64,000 nucleotides of DNA from Planctomycetota bacterium (lineage in GTDB: Bacteria > Planctomycetota > UBA8742 > UBA2392). This document shows, piece by piece, positions 1-7,591 of this stretch (within the stretch, counting starts at the first letter, position 1; the number at the start of each line of letters is the position of its first letter). The notes beneath the pieces were generated by a model. The model saw only the letters and a program-made list of their open reading frames with translations. It did not search any database and was not told where the DNA came from. The stretch is taken from NCBI GenBank assembly GCA_015075515.1, contig JABTUE010000003.1, forward strand, positions 124,001 through 188,000. Reading direction: 5' to 3'. The position numbers were made by a program, and so were the translations under genes.

Positions 1-351
1 CCGGGCAACTTCGCTGCGCAGCAGTTCGAACTCGTTGCTGAACTTCAGCTTCACGCCCGGAAAACTGACTGCGCTGTGGCCCTGCGGGTGCAGGTCCAGC
101 TCGTCGTGCCGGATGCGCAACTGCTTGAGCAGGCGCGACAGTGGCAGGCCTTTGGCGCCGCGCGGGGCATAGTTCGTCATCGCGTGCAGGCCGACATCAA
201 ACTGGTGGCCCTTGAACCGGTAAAACGAATTCAGCCCGCCCCAGACGTAGTGGCGCTCCAGCACGACAACTTTCTTGTCGTACATCGCCAGCCGGATGCC
301 GGCGGCAAGGCCGGACATCCCCGCGCCGATGATGATGGCGTCGTAGTGCAT
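1..351 (-). CDS. FAD-dependent oxidoreductase, phytoene-desaturase (CrtI)-like, N-terminal part
   Basis: 117 residues are visible; the gene runs off the left edge of the window. The protein begins MHYDAIIIGAG and carries the Rossmann FAD motif GAGMSGLAAG at residues 9-18, then VVVLERH at the end of beta-2 and GGLNSFYRFKGHQFDVG, the pattern of the CrtI/phytoene desaturase and carotenoid isomerase superfamily (GG..S....G..FD.G). It lies 27 bp downstream of an ACP gene and in line with a ketoacyl synthase, so its substrate may be an ACP-bound acyl chain rather than a carotenoid; that is inference. No Shine-Dalgarno precedes the ATG, consistent with an internal operon position. The catalytic and substrate domains are outside the window, so the exact reaction cannot be given. 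Confidence 0.8.
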   Translation of the reverse strand, partial: MHYDAIIIGAGMSGLAAGIRLAMYDKKVVVLERHYVWGGLNSFYRFKGHQFDVGLHAMTNYAPRGAKGLPLSRLLKQLRIRHDELDLHPQGHSAVSFPGVKLKFSNEFELLRSEVAR

Positions 352-378
352 AGGGCAGCCCGCGGCCTGCAGCCGCTG

Positions 379-642
379 TCAGCTGACCAGCGCCTTGCCC
401 GCCATCTTGTCGCGCAGGTAGTTCACGCAGGAATCCAGCGTGGCCAGCTGCATGTAGTCCGTGTCGGGCACATGCACGCCGTAACGCTTGCGCAGTTCCA
501 TCACGATGTCCAGGAAATCCATTGAGTCGAGGTCGAGCTGCTCGCGCAGCCGAACCGCGGGGTCAATGTTGCCGGTGTCTTCATCGGGCGCGATGTCGCT
601 GATGATGCCGATGATGGCCTGCCTGATCTGTTCGTCGGTCAT
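379..642 (-). CDS. Acyl carrier protein
   Basis: 87 residues. The LDLDSMDFLDIVMEL segment contains the DS(M) attachment serine for 4'-phosphopantetheine followed by the usual acidic helix II. The start is placed at MTDEQIRQ because GGAAGGAAAG precedes that ATG; a longer upstream reading is possible but lacks a ribosome site. It sits between a FabF-like ketoacyl synthase and a CrtI-like oxidoreductase on the same strand, so it probably serves that specialised pathway rather than bulk fatty acid synthesis. The sequence departs from housekeeping AcpP (it lacks the classic GADSLD string), which supports a dedicated carrier. Confidence 0.9.
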   Translation of the reverse strand: MTDEQIRQAIIGIISDIAPDEDTGNIDPAVRLREQLDLDSMDFLDIVMELRKRYGVHVPDTDYMQLATLDSCVNYLRDKMAGKALVS

Positions 643-747
643 GACTTTCCTTCCGTTGCGGTGCCCGTTTTGGGCGAGTTCACTTAAGTCTGTGGTCAAG
701 GCATCGGGCCTGGGGCATGGAAACCGCCCCGGCGCCGTTGCCATGCC

Positions 748-1995
748 CTACGCCCTGTCCCCCATCCACTTCTTCACTACCACGGCGCTGTTGATGCCCA
801 GCATGCCGAAGCTCATGTTCATGATCGTTTCGACCTTCGGCACCCTGCGCGGCTGGTTGATCACCAGCCCGCGCACGTTGCACTGCGGGTCAAGTTCCTC
901 GATGTTGATCGTGGGGTGCACCACGTTATCGTCAAAACTGGGCAGGTTGCCGGCCAGTTCCAGGCTGCCGGCCGCGCCCATCGCGTGGCCGATGAAGCTC
1001 TTGGTGTTGTTCACGTTCACGCCCGGAAAGTCCCCGAACACGGCGTTGACGGCCGCGGCCTCCAGTTCGTCGCCCATGTGCGTGCCGGTGGCATGGGTGT
1101 TGACGATGTGAATGTCGCCCGGCTGCATGCCGGCCTTGCGCAGCGCGCCGCGCATGCACTGGGCCTGGCGTTCGCTGTTGGGCAGCACGTAGTCGGTGCT
1201 GTCGCTGTTGACGTGCCAGCCCACGACCTCGGCGTAGATTTTCGCGCCGCGTTTGCGCGCGTCTTCGAGTCTTTCCACGGTGAACAGCGCGCCGCCCTCG
1301 GCCACCACAATGCCGTTACGCCGGGCGTCAAAGGGGCGCGAAGCTTTGGCCGGGTCTTCGTGGTGGGCCAGCGCCGTCTGCTGCTTGAAGCCGGCAAAGA
1401 TGCCAAACGTGTGGATGCTTTCGCTTACGCCGCCGCCAAAGGCCAGGTCTACCTCGCCCAGTTGCAGCATCTGGCAGGCGTGAATCAGCCCCAGGTTGCC
1501 CGCAGCGCAGGCCGCGCCGATGGCGTAGGCCGGGCCGGTGATGCCGAGGTTGAGCGTGATTTCGCCCGCCGGGTTGTTGGCCACGGTGCGCGGGTTGTGG
1601 TGGTGGGTCCAGAAATCGAGGTTGTAGTTGTGTTTGCTGACCTCGTGGATCTCGGTTTCTGTTTCGACGTTGCCGTGTTCAGTGGTGCCGACGTAGACGC
1701 CGACCCTTGACTTGTCAATATCGGCCCAGTTCCAGCCCGCATCGCGCAGCGCCTCGTTGGCGCAGTAGATGCCGATGCTGCCGGCGCGCGTGCCGCGGCG
1801 GATATCCTTGCGCTTCTGGTAGCGCGTGGCATCGAAGTTGCAGATGCCGGCCAGCGTTCTGCCGAAATAGCGGATTTCCCAGGGCTGCACACCGGATTTG
1901 CCGGCAAGCAGCGCCTGCCGGAACTCCGACAGGTTGTTGCCGTTGGGCGCCGTCAGGCCGACGCCGGTGATCACAACGCGGCTCGGGCTAGACAT
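748..1995 (-). CDS. Beta-ketoacyl-ACP synthase (FabF/KAS II type)
   Basis: 415 residues, the normal length for a KAS I/II condensing enzyme. The Cys-His-His triad is visible: Cys163 in GAACAAG, His301 in NTHATGTHMGD and His337 in SFIGHAMGAAGSLE. It would perform decarboxylative condensation of malonyl-ACP with an acyl primer. The active-site string AACAAG differs from the usual TACASG/TACATG, hinting at a specialised clade. Its ATG overlaps the end of the upstream regulator by 8 bp, implying translational coupling. ACP and a CrtI-like oxidoreductase follow on the same strand, giving a synthase-carrier-redox module next to the ole operon. Confidence 0.9.
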   Translation of the reverse strand: MSSPSRVVITGVGLTAPNGNNLSEFRQALLAGKSGVQPWEIRYFGRTLAGICNFDATRYQKRKDIRRGTRAGSIGIYCANEALRDAGWNWADIDKSRVGVYVGTTEHGNVETETEIHEVSKHNYNLDFWTHHHNPRTVANNPAGEITLNLGITGPAYAIGAACAAGNLGLIHACQMLQLGEVDLAFGGGVSESIHTFGIFAGFKQQTALAHHEDPAKASRPFDARRNGIVVAEGGALFTVERLEDARKRGAKIYAEVVGWHVNSDSTDYVLPNSERQAQCMRGALRKAGMQPGDIHIVNTHATGTHMGDELEAAAVNAVFGDFPGVNVNNTKSFIGHAMGAAGSLELAGNLPSFDDNVVHPTINIEELDPQCNVRGLVINQPRRVPKVETIMNMSFGMLGINSAVVVKKWMGDRA

Positions 1996-2599
1996 TGGCG
2001 CTCTCCTTGACCGCGCCGGTGGTCTTCTTGTTCACGCGGCCGTTGCGGATTCTGGACAGTTCGCCGGGGACTTTCATGCCGATGGCGGTCATGCGCCGGA
2101 TCACGCGGGCCAGGCGCGATTCCTGGTCGCTGGGCACGGCGGAACTGGCGGCCACAAAGAATTGGATCGTGCTTTCGGCGATTTCGCTGGTGGTCACGAT
2201 GCTCTGCAGCGTGCGAACGCGCGGGTCGGCGGCGCCGTACTGTTCGGTCACGTACTTCAGGGCGCTGCGGGCGTTGTCCTTGAAGTTCTGCACCGCCAGT
2301 TGTTCGCGCCGGCGCAGCACGGTTGTAACGATGCTCATGGTGTCGCTGACGGCGGTGTGCATCTGGCAGCGGTGCTCGCTGGAGAACTCGCTGTTGATGG
2401 CGCCCCATTCCTTGAGTTCGTTCAGACATTCGCTGACGGAACCGGCGCTCATGTCCAGTTCACGGGCGATTTCGGCCGCGCTCATGGACCGGCCGGCCAG
2501 GGCCAGCAGACCCCACAGCCGCCCCAGCCGCGACTTGAAGCCGATGGCGTTGAAGAACGTCTCGAATGTGCTCAGGTGATCGCGCAGGACTTCATCCAT
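1988..2599 (-). CDS. MarR/GbsR-type winged-helix transcriptional regulator
   Basis: 203 residues. Residues about 25-80 form a winged helix: a LWGLLALAG helix, then the recognition region AAEIARELDMSAGSVSECL, then LKEWGAI. The C-terminal half is helical and carries a basic tail. The start is the ATG preceded by GGAGCACAATC; an in-frame GTG 39 bp upstream has no Shine-Dalgarno. The gene overlaps the ketoacyl synthase by 8 bp, so it probably regulates the KAS/ACP/FAD module and possibly the ole operon. The ligand is unknown; an acyl compound is a guess from context. Confidence 0.75.
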   Translation of the reverse strand: MDEVLRDHLSTFETFFNAIGFKSRLGRLWGLLALAGRSMSAAEIARELDMSAGSVSECLNELKEWGAINSEFSSEHRCQMHTAVSDTMSIVTTVLRRREQLAVQNFKDNARSALKYVTEQYGAADPRVRTLQSIVTTSEIAESTIQFFVAASSAVPSDQESRLARVIRRMTAIGMKVPGELSRIRNGRVNKKTTGAVKESANV

Positions 2600-2634
2600 G
2601 ATTGTGCTCCGTACGGGCTGCGAACTGCTTTGGT

Positions 2635-2712
2635 CCACAGATGAACACAGATAGACAAAGATCAGGCGCGAGCGCCGTGACTTGCTCTGTGTCTGTCTGT
2701 GTGAATCTGTGG
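2635..2712. repeat. Palindromic intergenic repeat, CACAGAT family
   Basis: The left arm 2635-2661 (CCACAGATGAACACAGAT...) is imperfectly inverted in the right arm 2686-2712 (...GTGTGAATCTGTGG), around a small central hairpin GGCGC-GA-GCGCC at 2665-2676. The arms are low complexity. The right arm ends 1 nt from the stop codon of oleD (2714-2716), so the element is the first thing transcribed after oleD and could act as a terminator or mRNA-stabilising hairpin. Confidence 0.75.
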
Positions 2713-2713
2713 T

Positions 2714-3733
2714 TCATGTCGTTGCCGTTGCCATTGCCGCCCCCGGCTTTGCGGCGGGGGTTGTTACGCCGAAATACTCGTCCAGTGCCTTTTCGCCCGC
2801 CCACTGCGGCGCATAACCCAGGTCTTTGCGCGCGGCGCTGGTGTCAAACCAGTGGTCCGTGGCCAGGTTTTCCGCGACAAACCGCGTCATCGGCGGCTCG
2901 CCGCCCAGACGAAACAGCTTCCACACCAGTTCCAGCACAGCACCGGCCCGGCGGGCCGTGCCGGCGCTGACCTTTGCCGTGACTTCGGCGATGCCGGCGC
3001 GCCGGAGCACGCCGTTGATCCATGGCCACAGCGCCACGGTTTCGCTGGCGATGAAGTAGGCCTTGCCCGCGGCGGCATCCAGATGATCCAGTGCATCCAG
3101 GTGCGCCCGGGCGGCGTCGTTCACGTGCGTGATGTCCACGCGGTTGCGGCCGTCGCCCACCTGCTTGAGCCTGCCGGCGCGGGCGCGCTCCAGCACGCGC
3201 GGCAGCAGGTGCGGGTCGCCCCTGCCCCAGATCAAATGCGGGCGCAGGGCGCAGGTCTGCATTCTGTCAAGGCCGCTGGCAGCCAGCACTTCGCGCTCGG
3301 CCATCGCCTTGGTGCGGGCGTAGTGGGTTAAGAACTTGTCGGGGTAGGGTGCCGTCTCGTTGGCGCCGCCGGGCAGGCTGCCGCTGAACACCACACTGGG
3401 CGTGCTGGTGTAGACCAGTTTCCTGACGCCGTGTTTCTGGCAGGCCGCGATCACATTGCGCGTGCCGGTGACATTGATGCCGAAGTATTCGGCGCGGCTG
3501 CCCCACACGCCGGCCTTGGCCGCCACGTGAAACACGACGTCATGGCCGGCCACGGCGCGGCTGACGGCCTCGGCGTCGCGCAGGTCGACGTTTTGAAAAG
3601 CGTGCTTCGTGCTTGGCGCTTCGTGCTTCGTTGCCTGCCGCGAGCAGACGGTCACTTCGTGGCCGCGATCCACCAGCAGCCGCGCAATGCGCGCGCCGAG
3701 GAAGCCCACCCCACCTGTGACCAGAACCTTCAT
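2714..3733 (-). CDS. oleD: NAD(P)-dependent 2-alkyl-3-ketoalkanoate reductase OleD
   Basis: 339-residue extended short-chain dehydrogenase/reductase. The Rossmann motif TGGVGFLG begins near residue 6, and the catalytic YxxxK appears as YARTK with an upstream TSTPSVVF serine region. In long-chain olefin biosynthesis OleD reduces the 2-alkyl-3-keto acid made by OleA to the beta-hydroxy acid. The ATG overlaps the oleC stop as ATGA. Residues about 40-50 (QATKHEAPSTKHAF) are encoded by a GAAGCAC/GAAGC repeat that looks like an intergenic repeat inserted in frame in a surface loop. The alternative start 15 bp upstream lacks support. Confidence 0.88.
   Translation of the reverse strand: MKVLVTGGVGFLGARIARLLVDRGHEVTVCSRQATKHEAPSTKHAFQNVDLRDAEAVSRAVAGHDVVFHVAAKAGVWGSRAEYFGINVTGTRNVIAACQKHGVRKLVYTSTPSVVFSGSLPGGANETAPYPDKFLTHYARTKAMAEREVLAASGLDRMQTCALRPHLIWGRGDPHLLPRVLERARAGRLKQVGDGRNRVDITHVNDAARAHLDALDHLDAAAGKAYFIASETVALWPWINGVLRRAGIAEVTAKVSAGTARRAGAVLELVWKLFRLGGEPPMTRFVAENLATDHWFDTSAARKDLGYAPQWAGEKALDEYFGVTTPAAKPGAAMATATT
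3598..3638. repeat. In-frame low-complexity repeat inside oleD
   Basis: Reiterated GTGCTTCGTGCTTGGCGCTT, followed by CGTGCTTCGT, with a roughly 9-bp period; on the coding strand it reads ACGAAGCAC-GAAGCGCC-AAGCACGAAG. It encodes TKHEAPSTKHA, a stretch that fits poorly into the expected beta2-alpha2 region of the SDR fold. It resembles the intergenic repeat style of this window rather than neighbouring coding sequence. Confidence 0.6.
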
Positions 3734-5436
3734 TGCTTCACCGCCCATTTCGCAAGCGCTTCGCGGTCAATCTTGGCGTTGTGTCTTGCGTCCACAGGCA
3801 GGCCCGCGTGAAACAGCACGCGCTTGACTTGACGGGTCAAGTTGTGCGCCCCGGCCATCTGCAACAGCTCATTCTCAATGCGCTGCTTCAGGTCATGGCC
3901 CGGCGGCAGACCGCCGTGCAGTTCCACGACAATCACGGGCTCCTGCGCGCCCTTGTCGCCGATGCCCACCAGCGCGCTGCGGCTGACCGCGTTGTGGTTG
4001 TTGAACACGCCCTCGACCTGCTCGGGAAACAGCGGGCCCTGTTCGGTCCACACCGTGTGCGAGACACGGCCGCAGTACCACAGCCTGCCCTTGTCATCGA
4101 GCCAGCCGGCGTCGCCCATGCGGTGCCACAGGAGCGCGGGCGTCCCGCCCGCCAGGCCGGGCTTGAAGCCCGCGCTCCTTATCTTGCTGCGCATGTCGGC
4201 GTCAAAGTTGCGGAAATACTCGCGCGTGGTCACGGCGCTGCTGACCAGGATCTCGCCCACTTCGCCAGGCGCGCAGTCCTGCGTTTCATCCAGCGCCGCC
4301 ACCGGCCCGTCCACGATCTGCACCACCTTCACCTGCACGTCGGGCAGCGGCCTGCCCACGCACACGCCCTTGCCGTTGCAGGTGTCAAACCGCGTTTCGC
4401 CCAGCACCTCGGTGGCCCCGATGCTGGCCAGCGGCAGGCTTTCCGTCGCGCCGTAGGGCGTGAAAATTTCGCCTCCCTCGGCAATGCGGGGTTTGAGCTG
4501 GGCCAGTGTCGCGTGCGGCACCGCCGCCCCGGCAATCAGCACCCGGCGCAGCGTGTCCAGCCGCCGTTGATTGGCCTCCAGCCACGGCGCCAGCCTGCGC
4601 CACACCGCCGGCGAGGCAAACGCCATTGTGGCCTTGTGGTCGGCAATCGCCGCGGCAATGCGGGCCGGGTCGGCGCTGGCGGGGCGCGAAAAGTCCATGT
4701 CCGGCAGCACCACCGTCACGCCCATGGCGACGCTGAACAGCGCAAACAGGGCAAAGCAGGCGCAGTCCACCTCGCCGGGCTGAATGTTGTAGGCCTGGCG
4801 GATCATGCGCACCTGTTCGACAAACACACCGTGGTGATAGACCACACCCTTGGGCTCGCCGGTGGCGCCGCTGGTAAACAGAATCGCCGCCGTGTCGTGC
4901 CAGTGCGTCGAGGCCGGGTTGCTGCCCGTGACCGCGCGCACCTGCAGGTCGCGCAGCGTCGCGCCGCCCCACAACCAGCGCCGGCCCACCGTCACACGGT
5001 GCTTCAGTGTGCGGAAGGCGCCGCAATAGCGCAGGCTGAGCGCGTGGGCCAGCGGGATGCCCACCAGGGCATCGGGCTCGGCCTGGGCAATGCAGCGCAG
5101 CAGGCTGCGCCTGCCCATGCCCGGATCCACCACCACGGGCACGGCGCCGGCACGGAACAGGGCAAACACGCAGACCACAAAATCAATGCCGGGCTTGACC
5201 GCCAGAATCGTGCGGGCGCCGTTGCTGATACCCGTCTGCGTGAAACCGAAGGCCACGTTTTCAACGCGCCGGGCCAGTTCGCCAAAGGTGATGCTGCGGC
5301 CCGTGCGTTGTTCGATCACGGCCGTGGCCAGCGGCCGCTGCGCGGCCTGTTCGGCAATCAGCACGGCCACATTGGCGCGCACCGGTGCGGCGGCAACGGC
5401 ATCCTGGGCGGGCGGATGTTCGGTCGTCAGTGTCAT
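3730..5436 (-). CDS. oleC: AMP-dependent synthetase, beta-lactone synthetase OleC
   Basis: 568-residue member of the acyl-CoA synthetase/ANL superfamily. Visible motifs: the P-loop-like A3 motif LFTSGATGEPKGVVYHHG near residue 190, YGATES (A5), GDAGWLDDKGRLWYCGR (A7-A8), and a C-terminal basic segment before the end. In this pathway OleC activates the beta-hydroxy acid with ATP and closes it to a beta-lactone. The start MTLTTEH is chosen because its ATG overlaps the oleB stop as ATGA; the end overlaps oleD the same way. The contiguous oleA-B-C-D order makes the assignment much stronger than family membership alone. Confidence 0.9.
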   Translation of the reverse strand: MTLTTEHPPAQDAVAAAPVRANVAVLIAEQAAQRPLATAVIEQRTGRSITFGELARRVENVAFGFTQTGISNGARTILAVKPGIDFVVCVFALFRAGAVPVVVDPGMGRRSLLRCIAQAEPDALVGIPLAHALSLRYCGAFRTLKHRVTVGRRWLWGGATLRDLQVRAVTGSNPASTHWHDTAAILFTSGATGEPKGVVYHHGVFVEQVRMIRQAYNIQPGEVDCACFALFALFSVAMGVTVVLPDMDFSRPASADPARIAAAIADHKATMAFASPAVWRRLAPWLEANQRRLDTLRRVLIAGAAVPHATLAQLKPRIAEGGEIFTPYGATESLPLASIGATEVLGETRFDTCNGKGVCVGRPLPDVQVKVVQIVDGPVAALDETQDCAPGEVGEILVSSAVTTREYFRNFDADMRSKIRSAGFKPGLAGGTPALLWHRMGDAGWLDDKGRLWYCGRVSHTVWTEQGPLFPEQVEGVFNNHNAVSRSALVGIGDKGAQEPVIVVELHGGLPPGHDLKQRIENELLQMAGAHNLTRQVKRVLFHAGLPVDARHNAKIDREALAKWAVKQ

Positions 5437-6380
5437 GGGCGCACCGCCAGTGCCGTGCCGGTGTCCGCGCGGTTGGCCACATGCCGCGGGCCACGGGCCG
5501 CGGGCTGGTCGTTGAGGAACTCTTCCATCGCCTGGACAATTTCGTCGTGGGCGTCTTCGGTGACAAAGTGCCCGGCCTCGGGAAACCAGCGCTCCCAGGC
5601 GTGCGGGAAACGCCGCACCCATTCCTCGAGAAATGCCTTGGTAAACACGTAGTCGCGCCCGCCCCAGCACAGCAGCATCGGCTTGCGGCGCAGGCTTTGC
5701 AGACCCTTTTCCACCTGCACCAGCGTGGACCAGCTGGGATGGCCATCGTGCATGGGAATGTCCTGCACAAAGCGCAGGTTGGCCACGCGCGAGCGCCAGC
5801 CGGTGTACGGCGCCAGGTAACCCGCGCGCACGTCGCGCCGCAGCGGTTTCATGGCGCAGGTGGCCAGGGCCCCGCGCACAAATGCGTTAAAGCCGCGAAT
5901 CGCCAGCGCGCCGAACCCCGGTATGCGGCACAGGGCAATGCTGGACGGCATCAGGTCGCTGGGAAACGCCGCCGTGTTGCACACCACAAAGCGCGAAAAA
6001 CGATCCGGTATCTGCCCCGCCACGCCCATGCCGATGGCGCCGCCCCAGTCGTGCACCACCAGCGTGATGTCGCGCAGATCCAGCGTCTCGACCAGCGAAC
6101 GCGCGTTGGCAATGTGCCGCGCCAGCGTGTAGGGGTAGTCCTGGGGCTTGTCGGAAAGCCCGCAGCCCACGTGATCCAGCGCGATGCAGCGGCGCGTGGC
6201 CGAAAAGTGCCGGATCAGCCGCCGCCACAGAAAACTCCAGGTCGGGTTGCCGTGGATGAACAGCAGTGGCGCGGACGCGTCGGCCGCGCCGCACACGTCC
6301 ACATAATGCATCCGCACGCCGCCGGCATCGTGCCAGCGGCTTTCGAACGGATACTCGATTTTCCACAGGGGTTCGCTCAC
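5433..6380 (-). CDS. oleB: Alpha/beta hydrolase, beta-lactone decarboxylase OleB
   Basis: 315 residues, related to haloalkane dehalogenases. HGNPTWSFLWR gives the oxyanion/HGNP motif, VVHDWGGAIG carries the nucleophilic Asp, and EAGHFVTEDA holds the catalytic His. OleB proteins decarboxylate the cis-beta-lactone made by OleC to a cis-olefin. The start chosen is the GTG overlapping the oleA stop as GTGA, matching the 4-bp overlaps at all other ole junctions; another GTG lies one codon upstream. A haloalkane dehalogenase function is possible from the fold but unlikely in this operon. Confidence 0.88.
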   Translation of the reverse strand: MSEPLWKIEYPFESRWHDAGGVRMHYVDVCGAADASAPLLFIHGNPTWSFLWRRLIRHFSATRRCIALDHVGCGLSDKPQDYPYTLARHIANARSLVETLDLRDITLVVHDWGGAIGMGVAGQIPDRFSRFVVCNTAAFPSDLMPSSIALCRIPGFGALAIRGFNAFVRGALATCAMKPLRRDVRAGYLAPYTGWRSRVANLRFVQDIPMHDGHPSWSTLVQVEKGLQSLRRKPMLLCWGGRDYVFTKAFLEEWVRRFPHAWERWFPEAGHFVTEDAHDEIVQAMEEFLNDQPAARGPRHVANRADTGTALAVRP

Positions 6381-7411
6381 CACTGCACCCCCAGGTTCAG
6401 GCACACCAGCCCGCTGCCGATGCCCAGCAGCGCCAGTTTCTGGCCGGGCTTCACCACACCCTGCTCAAGGCCCATGCTCAGGCCCAGCGGCAGACTGACG
6501 CTGCCGATGTTGCCCAGCGTTTCGACCGTCGGAAAATCACGCGAGGCATCCAGTTCCAGCCGCTCAAACAGCAGCCTGCGGTGCATCACGCCCACCTGGT
6601 GCGTGAACAGGCGGTCCACGTCGCCATTGCCCCAGCCCAGTTCGGCGCGGGTCTGCGCCCACACCTGTTGGGCCAGCTTCACGCCCTCGTGCATCAGCGT
6701 TTCGCTGTCGGTTTCCATCAGCGGACCCAGGTCGCTGGCCGGGCTGAGCCCGCCCTGGCACAGGTGGTTGGCGCTGGTATCGGCCAGCATCCGGCCGCCC
6801 AGCAGGCGGTGGCCGGCACGGGACTTTTCGGCCCGGGTCAGCACCATCGCCGCGCCGCCGCTGCCGATTGTTAAACTGGCAAAGCTCAGCTTGCTGTTCT
6901 TGCGGTTGATGGCCGGGTCTTCGTTCAGGCGTTTGATGGTGGCCTCGACCAGCGGCCCGCCGTCTTCGCCGGCGACAACCAGCGCGCTGTCCAGATGGCC
7001 CAGTTCAATCTGGTCGGCGGCCACCAGCATGGCGTTGGCAAACCCCAGGCAGGCGTTGCTGAGGTCAAAGGGCTGGCAGGTCGCGGGCAGTCCCAGCGCG
7101 CGGTGAACCACCGTGGCGGTGGCGGGTTCCATGAAGTCGCGGCAGACACTGGCAAAGATCAGCGCGCCCAGGCGCGAGCGGTCAAACCCGGCCAGGGCTT
7201 TCTCGGCGGCCTGCACGGCAATCGCCGAGGGCCGCGTGCCGGGCGCGAAGTGCCGGCGCTGGCGGATGCCGGACATCAGTTCAATACGGCCGGCGTGAAA
7301 ACCCAGCCGCTCGTAACAGGGCGCAAGGCGCTGTTCGAGTTCAAGGCTGGTCACGACACGTTCGGGCAAAACGTGCGCGACGCTTTCGATACAGACGTGG
7401 CGGTACTTCAT
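6377..7411 (-). CDS. oleA: Thiolase-family acyl-CoA condensing enzyme OleA
   Basis: 344 residues, FabH/KAS III-like fold. Catalytic residues are visible: Cys121 in DLSNACLGFANAM, His271 in FTHQVGVMH and Asn301 in LGNIGSVSLPLG; Glu95 in DFMEPATA matches the acidic residue characteristic of OleA. The enzyme joins two fatty acyl chains head to head, giving a 2-alkyl-3-keto acid. The ATG start (MKYRHV) is preferred over a TTG 12 bp upstream. It is the first gene of the ole operon, with about 180 bp to the divergent metallopeptidase gene. No convincing Shine-Dalgarno is seen. Confidence 0.92.
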   Translation of the reverse strand: MKYRHVCIESVAHVLPERVVTSLELEQRLAPCYERLGFHAGRIELMSGIRQRRHFAPGTRPSAIAVQAAEKALAGFDRSRLGALIFASVCRDFMEPATATVVHRALGLPATCQPFDLSNACLGFANAMLVAADQIELGHLDSALVVAGEDGGPLVEATIKRLNEDPAINRKNSKLSFASLTIGSGGAAMVLTRAEKSRAGHRLLGGRMLADTSANHLCQGGLSPASDLGPLMETDSETLMHEGVKLAQQVWAQTRAELGWGNGDVDRLFTHQVGVMHRRLLFERLELDASRDFPTVETLGNIGSVSLPLGLSMGLEQGVVKPGQKLALLGIGSGLVCLNLGVQW

Positions 7412-7579
7412 CGGGGCGGCCAAGATGCCGCCGGGTGCCCTTCAACTCAATCGAAACCTTCGGATTTTTCAGGAATTCCTGAAACGCTTGAGTGTGGCGA
7501 AAATCGTGAACACCACCCATGTCTTGCAGATCGGAAAGGCAACCCGCCGGCAGCCCGAGCCACGATTTTGCCAACACGC

Positions 7580-7585
7580 TACACT
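7580..7585 (+). promoter_or_regulatory. Predicted -10 box for a leaderless transcript
   Basis: TACACT followed by exactly 6 nt (GGTTCC) and then the ATG at 7592. No Shine-Dalgarno lies between, so transcription would start at or next to the start codon. A -35 hexamer at 17 bp is not recognisable. Confidence 0.55.
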
Positions 7586-7591
7586 GGTTCC

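Noticed and set aside
5433..6380. Annotation as haloalkane dehalogenase
   Set aside because: The fold fits, but the position between oleA and oleC with 4-bp overlaps points to OleB.
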